NCBI GenBank assembly: GCA_029876055.1
Contig: CM056875.1
Span: forward strand, 1,116,001-1,180,000
DNA: 64,000 nucleotides
Reading direction: 5' to 3'
Origin: Madurella fahalii
Lineage: Eukaryota; Ascomycota; Sordariomycetes; Sordariales
Part shown: positions 56,983 through 64,000 of the stretch, piece after piece
How positions within the stretch are numbered: position 1 is the first letter of the stretch
How the letters are laid out: every line of letters starts with the position of its first letter
The notes under the pieces: generated by a model
Databases searched by the model: none
Seen by the model: the letters and a program-made list of their open reading frames with translations, nothing else
Told to the model about the DNA's origin: nothing
Position numbers and translations under genes: made by a program

Positions 56983-59778
56983 ATGGCGGCAGCGTCGCAC
57001 AACCCGTATCCTCGATCTCCCAACCCCTCAGCGCGGCCATACGACTCGCCCGCCGTCCCGTCGGCCACATCCCCCAAGCCGACTGCACAGTATCTTGGCG
57101 GCCTGATGAGGCCGAGTGCGAGTGCGAGCAGTGCGACTCCGAGCGCCGCGAGGTCGAACCCGGCGCCGCCTCCGCACCCCATTGGCATCCCGCCGCCCCT
57201 CCCGTCGGTCCACCAACTCCCCACGAGCGCCTTCCAGCCCTACACGCCCGTCACGGCCACGTCGTCAGTCATGGAGCGGGAGTCGCTGCCGTCGAGCGAG
57301 TCGGGAGTCGGCACGCCGCGGCCGTCGCACTCCCAGCTGCCCCCCTCGTCCAACGCCCAAGCCCAGAAGCGAGCGTACCGCCAGAGGAGAAAGGACCCCA
57401 GCTGCGATGCCTGCCGCGAGCGGAAGGTCAAGTGCGACGCCACCGAGACCACCAGCTGTTCCGAGTGCTCGAGCAGGAGCGTCAAGTGCCAGTTCACCAA
57501 GGAGACCAACCGGCGCATGTCGTCCATCAAGCAGGTGCAGGACCTCGAGAAGCAGATGGAGCGGGTCCGGCGCGAAAACACCAGCCTCCGCCGCATGCTG
57601 CAGGACCGCGACGGCCGCCAGTTCGACATGGATGTGGACGGCGTCGAGCAGCTGCCGCTGCAGCTCCCGGAGATTGGCCTGGCACCCAAGCGTAAGACGA
57701 GGCCCGCGGGCATCCACGACCTCGCCCGGGCAAGGTCCAACCTGCGGAGCTTCTCGCGGGGGATATGGAAGCCGCCCGGGCCTTATCGACCGGCCCCGGC
57801 GCCCGACATGCGCGACTTCCAGCAGATGTTGCCCCCGCGGCAGACGGCCGAGGCGCTGCTGCGGTCTTTCTACATCTCGACGCACTCCATGACGCCCATC
57901 CTGCACTGGAACACGTTTACGCAGCAGATCGACGGCCTGTATCGCCCGGGAAGCCCGGCGCGCGCCACGCAGGCCTTCATGTCCGTGTTCTTCGCAGTCT
58001 TGGCCGTCGGCAGGCTCTTCGCGACCGAGAACGACCAGAACCCCGCCCACTCGGCAACCCAGCTGCTGGAGACGGCGCGGACGCTGATCGACCCTTGGAG
58101 CGACGAGTACGAGCTGGATGACGCCCGCGCCCTGGTGCTGATCACCATCGCCTTGAACGAGCTGAACCTGAAGTCGGCCGCGCGGCTCTGGCTCAGCAAC
58201 GCCGTGAGCCTGGCCCAGGACCTCGGCCTCTACACGGAGCCGGGACCAGGACCGTTCATCGAGGCCGAGATGCGTAGGAGGACATGGTGGACCATTTACA
58301 TTCTCGACCGCAGCCTGGCCATCGAGCTCGGGAGGCCTATGTTGATCGACGATTCCGACTGCGACGTCTCTCTGCCGGCAGCCATCGACGATTGCCATTT
58401 CACGGACCGCGGCCCCAGCGTCCCAGACGGGGGGGAACCGCTCACGCATTCTCTTATCGCCGTCATCAACGTTGTACGGTCCTACACGGCACTGCGCCGG
58501 GCTCTCGCCTCGCCCGTCATCGCCCCGACCCGCCTTGCCACCTTTGACCAGCACTTTGCCTCGTGCTTGCGGACATTCCCCGCAGCCTGTGACCCGTCGA
58601 GCTCGTTAGCGCTGAACCCGGGTTTCCTGAACCCCCTGATCTACCTCCTCCACGCCCGCCTCCTTCTCCATCGGCACAACCTGCTTCCCTCGTGCCCGCC
58701 AGATGTCCGCCTAATAGCCATCGAGCAGTGCACGCACACGGCCCTCGAGACGGCCGCCCTCCTCTCGCGGGCCGGCTCCTCCATGGCCGAGGGTGCTTCG
58801 GCGCTCCTCACCACGCACATCTTCCGCTGCAGCCTCTTCCTCCTCCTGACAGGCTTCTTCGACCAAGCGTCCGAGTGCATCCGCGCCCTGGCCGCCATCA
58901 ACGAGCACCGCGACGTCGCCATCCCCTGCGGCCGCTTCCTCGCTTTCTTCATATCGGCTCTGGCGTCCAGGCGCGCCGAGATCCTGGCCTACCTCTCACA
59001 GTCACCCTCAGCCGGCCAGCCGCCCTCTCCGTACGGGCCTCCGCCGCCGCCGCCGCCGCCGCCGCATCGGCCCTCGGCCGCAGCGTTGAACGACGCGCTG
59101 CTGCGAGACGAGGAGCTGCTCGCGTACGTGAGCTCCGACCTGCAAGCGGGGCCCGACACGGCCTGGGTCTGGGCGGGCAGCGAGAGAGAAGCAGCCGCCG
59201 CGACTCCGGCGCCGTTGCCAGCCGGCGGGAAGCACAGCTTGTTTAGCACCGAAGCGAGGACCGGTTTGACCAACGAGGAGAGGTGGGACTGGGGGCCGAC
59301 GGGTTGGGAGAGGCTGGAGAATTCGTTGAGGAGGTTGGCGTCGGGGGAGACGTCGTCGAATGGTTCTGGGTCGATGCAAATGCCGGTGCCGGTGCCGGTG
59401 CCGGTGCCGGTGCCGGTACCGGTCGCGCCGTCGCCCCTTTCGAGACAACAACAACCTCTGAAGCCGCAGCAGCCGCAGTCGTGGAATGCGCCTCCGCCGC
59501 CGCCGCCGCCGCCACCTGTGCTGCCTTCGCATCAGCAGCACCACCAACATCAACATCAACATCAACAACAGCCGCTCCCGGTTATCAAGTCGGAAAATGC
59601 GTCAGTGCCGGTCAAGATGGAGATGAATGGGCCCGATGTGAGGATGGAGATGGCAGGGTTACCGGTGCCGAGTTCGAGATCTGCCCAGGGTTGTGCGTCT
59701 GCTAGTGTCAGTCCGACGGTGGGGACGAATGGGAAGAATAAGGGTGAGGAGCGGATGAGTATTGCGAGCATTATCTGA
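56983..59778 (+). CDS. Zn2Cys6 fungal transcription factor
   Basis: 931 aa, single exon, probable DNA-binding regulator. After a Pro/Ser-rich N-terminus, the zinc cluster reads C-X2-C-X6-C-X7-C-X2-C-X6-C (Cys141, 144, 151, 159, 162, 169). It follows a basic stretch (KRAYRQRRKDPS) and precedes a linker and heptad coiled coil (IKQVQDLEKQMERVRRENTS) expected to mediate dimerisation. The middle carries the fungal_trans regulatory domain: SFYISTHSMTPILHWNTFTQ, RLWLSNAVSLAQDLGLY and RRRTWWTIYILDRSLAIELG. The C-terminus is disordered: polyPro, a Pro-Val dipeptide run, Gln/His-rich tracts. ATG 56983 (context CAGCACCATGG) is preferred over the in-frame ATG 56620, whose extension comes from a microsatellite. 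Target genes are unknown; the neighbours do not form an obvious pathway. Confidence 0.9.
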   Translation: MAAASHNPYPRSPNPSARPYDSPAVPSATSPKPTAQYLGGLMRPSASASSATPSAARSNPAPPPHPIGIPPPLPSVHQLPTSAFQPYTPVTATSSVMERESLPSSESGVGTPRPSHSQLPPSSNAQAQKRAYRQRRKDPSCDACRERKVKCDATETTSCSECSSRSVKCQFTKETNRRMSSIKQVQDLEKQMERVRRENTSLRRMLQDRDGRQFDMDVDGVEQLPLQLPEIGLAPKRKTRPAGIHDLARARSNLRSFSRGIWKPPGPYRPAPAPDMRDFQQMLPPRQTAEALLRSFYISTHSMTPILHWNTFTQQIDGLYRPGSPARATQAFMSVFFAVLAVGRLFATENDQNPAHSATQLLETARTLIDPWSDEYELDDARALVLITIALNELNLKSAARLWLSNAVSLAQDLGLYTEPGPGPFIEAEMRRRTWWTIYILDRSLAIELGRPMLIDDSDCDVSLPAAIDDCHFTDRGPSVPDGGEPLTHSLIAVINVVRSYTALRRALASPVIAPTRLATFDQHFASCLRTFPAACDPSSSLALNPGFLNPLIYLLHARLLLHRHNLLPSCPPDVRLIAIEQCTHTALETAALLSRAGSSMAEGASALLTTHIFRCSLFLLLTGFFDQASECIRALAAINEHRDVAIPCGRFLAFFISALASRRAEILAYLSQSPSAGQPPSPYGPPPPPPPPPHRPSAAALNDALLRDEELLAYVSSDLQAGPDTAWVWAGSEREAAAATPAPLPAGGKHSLFSTEARTGLTNEERWDWGPTGWERLENSLRRLASGETSSNGSGSMQMPVPVPVPVPVPVPVAPSPLSRQQQPLKPQQPQSWNAPPPPPPPPPVLPSHQQHHQHQHQHQQQPLPVIKSENASVPVKMEMNGPDVRMEMAGLPVPSSRSAQGCASASVSPTVGTNGKNKGEERMSIASII
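59382..59426 (+). repeat. GGTGCC hexamer repeat (Pro-Val run)
   Basis: Tandem hexamers encode a run of alternating Pro and Val in the C-terminal tail of the Zn2Cys6 regulator, just before a Gln/Pro-rich part. It is a likely length-variable site. Confidence 0.9.
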
Positions 59779-61314
59779 GAGACAGCAAGAGGATCCAGAG
59801 GGGAAGCAGAGGGATTGGATCCCATCATACCCAGCGGATGTTCATTTACCGAAAGCTAGAAAGGGCTGGCGCCGGGTCCAAGAGCTCCCCGTGCGTGCGC
59901 ACGTGCGTGCGGAGGGTATGCATCCTGGACTGGAAACGGGCTGAACATATAGAGGAAGAGAGCGAGGAATGGGAGGAGCGAGAAGAAAAGGGGTCAGGGG
60001 TCAGGGGTCACAAGACGGGGGACATCTTTGCGACGACGATACGACGATTTATACGAGCAGCGAAACGCTGCAGTAACGGCCGATTTACAAACCACACATC
60101 CGTCAACCACCGGTACACAGTTACCGAAACCGCGCCCGCCATCCCTCCGCTCCCCGTTCCATCTCTCTACCTCCGCGCCGAACGCTCCATCATATACCGG
60201 GGAGCTGTATTATAACCCACATATTCCATCCTCCATCATCTGGATGAAGATGTCCGTCTTGCAGAAAGGAGAATCCCAATCTCCATCACTGGTCTCGCCG
60301 GTGCTCTTTCTCTCCAATACCTACCTACCATATATATATACAAATTTTAATCACGCTTTCTCCACCTTCACTTTGGCCATCCGGATTCTGGAAAGATCGT
60401 GTCGCCCTTCTTTATCTTCCATTGCCTCCATAGTACTTTGATACCATGGTTTGCCCGCTTTCTGTCAGTTTTCAGTGGTATACGGAAAAAAAAAAGGACA
60501 CACACACACACACTTCACATTTTGGGGTCTTAGGTTCTTGATGGTGTCATTGGGGAACGGGAACAGGAATGGCAAACGGGGTATGGGGAGGAAATACAGG
60601 AGGGCGGCTTTGTTTGAATTCGATTTGCTCTTTGCAATCGCCTTTGTACCACATACACTACCACTAGTACCCTAGCGTGGGGAAGAAGGGGGAATAGAGG
60701 GATGTTCTACCCATCCACTTGGGGTGGTGCTGCTGCTCCGTCTCACACGTGTAACATGTAACGTTGGATGGATGGGCTGCTAATAACGAACTCTAGACAA
60801 GCTTGTATAGTTTTGTGTTGCCGATGACGTGTCGGACCATCGAGGTAAAGACTCGGAAGAGTTGCTCTCGATCCATACCGGCGGCTCCGAAGCATCTCCT
60901 ATCCCCGACGCATTCTGCATCACATCACGATGGCTTATTGTGGCCGATCTGCAGTAATACAGGGGTTCCCTCCCAACGGCTCCTTCCAAGCTTAGGCCAG
61001 TAGTCTAGTCACCTTGCCACATCTCGTTACCGCTGCAAAAGAACAATACTGTACGTCTCCATATCCATAACAGTAGCGTACACAACCAGCCAACCCAAGT
61101 TACTGGTATGTAAACACGACGAACGACCGTATATCAATAACCCCAGTCTCATATCTATGCTCCCGTACAGAAAAAAAAAAAAAAGAAAAAAGAAAAAAAG
61201 GAAAAAAAAAAAAGCGACTTACATAGGCCCATCCCGGACACCACCATAACCTATAACACCAGCGCAAAAAGCGCAAAAGATGCACCTTATCCCAACACCG
61301 GGACCGTTAGTGAT
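59779..61314. other. Convergent intergenic region, regulator / hydrolase
   Basis: About 1.5 kb between two convergent genes. It contains a GGTCAGG triplication at about 59993-60010, a TATATATA run near 60333, an AC run near 60500 and a purine tract at 61169-61214. No gene is recognised. Confidence 0.45.
61169..61214 (+). repeat. A-rich polypurine tract
   Basis: About 46 bases of A with a few G, in the 3' flank of the hydrolase gene. It reads as poly-Phe on the minus strand and is not coding. Confidence 0.9.
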
Positions 61315-64000
61315 TTACTCTAGATCGGCACGCAACCCCGTCAAGCCCCCAGCAAGCCCCTGCATCCTCCTCCCCAGCAAATCATCCGAGCTCGCCAGCT
61401 TAACCAGGCTCTTGTCGTCATCATCCTTTGAGCTACTAGTCCGGGCCCGCCTGGCATTCTTCTTCCGCCTTCCATTCCCATTCCCGTTCCCGTTCACGTT
61501 CACGTTCCCGCTGCCATTGCCACTGCTGTTCGTCCCGTTTCTGGCGTTGCCAGTGCCGTTCACGGTCCTAGTGTTTCCATTTCTGTTCATGGCGGCAGCG
61601 GGAGAATGTGACGGTGCCGAGTTGTCGTCGTGGTGACCGTTGGGAATGGCAGCGGTGCCCTTTTCAGGGGCGGCAAAATCCCTCGCAGCGGTGGGGGTTC
61701 CCGCCTCCTTCCCCGTCTCCTCGTCCTTTTCTTTACTCACCTCCGGCAGTCCATCCCCGTTGACCACCACCCTTCTTTCCGTCCCTAACCTCCCCCTCCC
61801 CCTCGTAGTCATACTCATCATCAAAGGCCTCTCGTCATCACCACTCGACTCCTGTCTAAAGTGATGCCGTTTCCCTTCACTCACCGCACCATTCACATCC
61901 ACATTCCCATTCCTGTCCTCATCGGCATTGCTTCCACGGCTGTCCACATCCCCATTTGCCTCGACGCCCAGTCCCTTCCTAACCATCCCCCTCCCGCGTT
62001 CCCTTCCTCTCTCCCTCTCCTTCCGTTCCTTCCTCTCCGCCCTCTCAAAAACCTCTTCAATCCACCTCCCCGTCCGATCAATCAACTTCCACCCGGGCGG
62101 ATAGATGCCGGGGAACTGCAAGAACCCATGACTGATGCCGGGAATCAACACCATCTCCGCCACGTCCCTCTCGTCGAACCCCTCCGCCTGGGCGTCGCTC
62201 TCCCTGTACTCGAGCCTTGCTCCACCGCTAGCCATCTGCGCGGCCTTGACGCGGCGCAGGCGGCCGGCGAAGACGACCGTGTCGTCGACCAGGGGGTCCC
62301 GCTCGCCCGTGAGAAAGTACGTCTTGGGGAACTTGGCTAGCAACACGTCGGGCGCGAGGATCGGGCTGAGGAGGTAGTCCTGCGAGAAGTCGGGCCGGTT
62401 GTGCGGCCCGACGTAGAGGATGATCATGGCGCGCATCATTTCCGGCGTGAGGACGCGGTCGTTGAAGTACGAGATCATGGAGGACATGGCGAGGCGGGTG
62501 CGCATCGGCTCTGGATGGTGGGAGGTGCCCACCGGGGATCTGGGGGCGGTAGCGGAAGGAGACCGACAGGGCACGGTGGCGATAGTGCTGGCGGTGGTGG
62601 CCGCTGGTGAGGGTGGACCTTGTTGGACTTGACTCCAGGTTGACGGACCTGAGTGGGCGTACTCGGGCGCCGGGGTTCGGACGTGGCCGACTGACGAGGC
62701 GTCGGTAGCGGCTCCTTCTCGCTCGCCATCGGTTCCGGACGGAGATTTGGACGGTGGTATGGTGTCGTCCTCGTCGTCGGACGGGTGCGGGGTTCCAACT
62801 AAATCGTTGTACTGCATTTTCTTGCGCTCGATGATGCGCTTGTTTGTCCCACGCATCCGGCGGTCCTTGATGAGCGCCATCTGCTCGTCCGACATCCAGC
62901 TACCAATATTCATGTCGAGGCCGGGGTAAAAAAGGATGAGCCCGTCCGGGATGGTGAGGTCGGGCTGCCCCTGGAAGCGGCGGACAGGAGACGAGCCACT
63001 CTCGATGATCATCAGCGTCGTCGCTGCTGCCAGGTTTCCTCCGGCGCTATCGCCCGTGATGACCACCTTGGGAACCTCCTTCCCGGAGAGACCGATGCAC
63101 CGTCCGCGGCTCTTAATGATGGTCGTGTAAACGTCGTAACATTCGTTCAAGGCATAGGGATACGGATACTCTGGCGCCTTCTTGTAATCCAGACTCAGAA
63201 CCGGCAGACCCGTCTTGGCCGCCCAGGCAAACAACTTGTCGTCGTTGCACCGAGGATCCATGGCCACGAAGCCCCCGCCTGGAATATCCAAGACGATGTG
63301 GTTGTGGTTTTCAAGCTCGGACAAGGGTCCGTCGAAGTACAACCACCCGGAGACAGGGTCCTTGTAGTCGCTGGAGGCAGGCCGCGGGATGCGGATCGCT
63401 CGCGGCGGCCACCTCATAAAGCGCGGCCGGATCAGGTTCTGCAGGAAGCGCAAGTAGGGCGACTGGCTCCCTTTGTTCCAGCTAACCCGCAGATGTTCAA
63501 CCGTAATGTTGCCGCGGACTTTTCGCACCTTCTCATCGGCCTTCTCGGCAGCGACCATGTAGAAGACGGAGAAGACTATGCTCGCTAAATCGCGCAGTGT
63601 CTTGTTGCTAATCTTCATAGCCGTCCAGAAACCGGCGTCGAGAGCTGTGAGGACCCAGGTGGCACGGAAGTAGGTAGCGTCGTACATGTTCGCCAAGGGA
63701 TCGGGGCTCGCGAGTCCGACCAGAGTGCTGAAGTTGTGGGCAGCATAGAGGTAGATCATGGTGATGACGACAATTTGCCATGCCGTGAGCTGCTTCGATA
63801 GCAGACGCGACAGGAAGCGCAGCAATGGGGGGCCATGTTTGTTGCCTCTTGACGGATCATTAGCCCCTCGCCTCGGGGATCTAGGGAGCTCGGAGGTTGT
63901 GAGGGCCATACCTGAGCAGATAGGCAGACCAGAAGCCCAGTACAGCGAGGACTTGTAATCTGCGCGACTTGACAGACGGCCGTCCCAGCAGATGGTCGAT
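61315..64000 (-). CDS. Hormone-sensitive-lipase-like hydrolase, 5' end outside window
   Basis: Membrane-associated alpha/beta-hydrolase of the HSL/steryl-acetyl-hydrolase group. Exons in the window are (beyond 64000)-63912 and 63847-61315. The edge exon encodes a hydrophobic segment (LQVLAVLGFWSAYLL). A 64-bp intron (GTATGG, branch GGCTAATGA, CAAG) joins it to GNKHGPPLLRFLSR. The in-frame ATG at 63909 lies inside this intron. A second hydrophobic segment is AWQIVVITMIYLYAAHNF. Catalytic features are the nucleophile GDSAGGN, the acid in GERDPLVDD and the His in ISHGFLQFPG. The oxyanion motif is PGGGF, where bacterial and animal relatives have HGGG. A low-complexity Ser/Thr/Pro insert (about 62500-62790) interrupts the core between PGLDMNIGSWM and the VLTPEMMRAM region. 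The C-terminal ~230 residues are Arg/Glu- then Asn/Gly-rich. Confidence 0.87.
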   Translation of the reverse strand, partial: STICWDGRLSSRADYKSSLYWASGLPICSGMALTTSELPRSPRRGANDPSRGNKHGPPLLRFLSRLLSKQLTAWQIVVITMIYLYAAHNFSTLVGLASPDPLANMYDATYFRATWVLTALDAGFWTAMKISNKTLRDLASIVFSVFYMVAAEKADEKVRKVRGNITVEHLRVSWNKGSQSPYLRFLQNLIRPRFMRWPPRAIRIPRPASSDYKDPVSGWLYFDGPLSELENHNHIVLDIPGGGFVAMDPRCNDDKLFAWAAKTGLPVLSLDYKKAPEYPYPYALNECYDVYTTIIKSRGRCIGLSGKEVPKVVITGDSAGGNLAAATTLMIIESGSSPVRRFQGQPDLTIPDGLILFYPGLDMNIGSWMSDEQMALIKDRRMRGTNKRIIERKKMQYNDLVGTPHPSDDEDDTIPPSKSPSGTDGEREGAATDASSVGHVRTPAPEYAHSGPSTWSQVQQGPPSPAATTASTIATVPCRSPSATAPRSPVGTSHHPEPMRTRLAMSSMISYFNDRVLTPEMMRAMIILYVGPHNRPDFSQDYLLSPILAPDVLLAKFPKTYFLTGERDPLVDDTVVFAGRLRRVKAAQMASGGARLEYRESDAQAEGFDERDVAEMVLIPGISHGFLQFPGIYPPGWKLIDRTGRWIEEVFERAERKERKERERGRERGRGMVRKGLGVEANGDVDSRGSNADEDRNGNVDVNGAVSEGKRHHFRQESSGDDERPLMMSMTTRGRGRLGTERRVVVNGDGLPEVSKEKDEETGKEAGTPTAARDFAAPEKGTAAIPNGHHDDNSAPSHSPAAAMNRNGNTRTVNGTGNARNGTNSSGNGSGNVNVNGNGNGNGRRKKNARRARTSSSKDDDDKSLVKLASSDDLLGRRMQGLAGGLTGLRADLE

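Noticed and set aside
57265..58554. 429-codon minus-strand frame opposite the Zn2Cys6 gene
   Set aside because: Antisense shadow. The plus strand carries the zinc cluster and regulatory domain.

Overview
The window is nuclear DNA from a filamentous ascomycete. It has GC-rich coding sequence, long single-exon genes, and short introns (mostly 53-86 bp) with GT...AG ends and CTAAC/CTGAC-type branch sites. The gene set (Zn2Cys6 regulator, AA11-type LPMO with a C-terminal cysteine module, fungal Bud6, Snt1-like SANT protein) fits a Sordariomycete, probably Sordariales. The species is not determined. No virus, plasmid, CRISPR array, rRNA or tRNA was recognised.

Layout. Positions 1-2.2 kb hold decayed coding sequence (an ankyrin-repeat relic and an unidentified relic). 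From 3.1 to 22.5 kb lie HMG-CoA lyase (+), deoxyhypusine synthase (-), a large SANT-domain corepressor (+), a serine beta-lactamase-like esterase (-), the polarisome protein Bud6 (-) and a small GPI-anchored Ser/Thr-rich protein (+). A broken FAD-dependent monooxygenase lies at 23.2-24.3 kb. An ataxin-2/Pbp1 homologue (+) occupies 27.0-30.6 kb. A secreted AA11-like LPMO (+) is at 35.6-37.2 kb. Acetylornithine aminotransferase, glutamate decarboxylase and kynurenine formamidase (all -) lie at 38.2-45.3 kb. About 11.7 kb without a recognisable gene follows, then a Zn2Cys6 transcription factor (+, 57.0-59.8 kb) and a hormone-sensitive-lipase-like hydrolase (-) that runs off the right edge.

How the genes relate. 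Most are ordinary housekeeping genes in separate transcription units: leucine/ketone-body metabolism, eIF5A hypusination, arginine and kynurenine/NAD synthesis, the GABA shunt, cell polarity, RNA-granule biology and chromatin repression. I see no secondary-metabolite or defence cluster, and no convincing undescribed system.

The most useful results are in gene structure. Two otherwise intact genes each carry one apparent single-base loss in a G/C homopolymer. A 28-nt micro-exon restores glutamate decarboxylase. A stop-free 66-bp intron sits inside the second SANT domain. The apparent start of the lipase lies inside an intron. Bud6 probably has an upstream 5' exon. The LPMO carries an odd Thr/Val/Ile-rich repeat insertion. 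Ordered motifs of a monooxygenase survive in a multiply frameshifted relic. All splice sites were chosen by eye from reading frame, splice signals and protein continuity.
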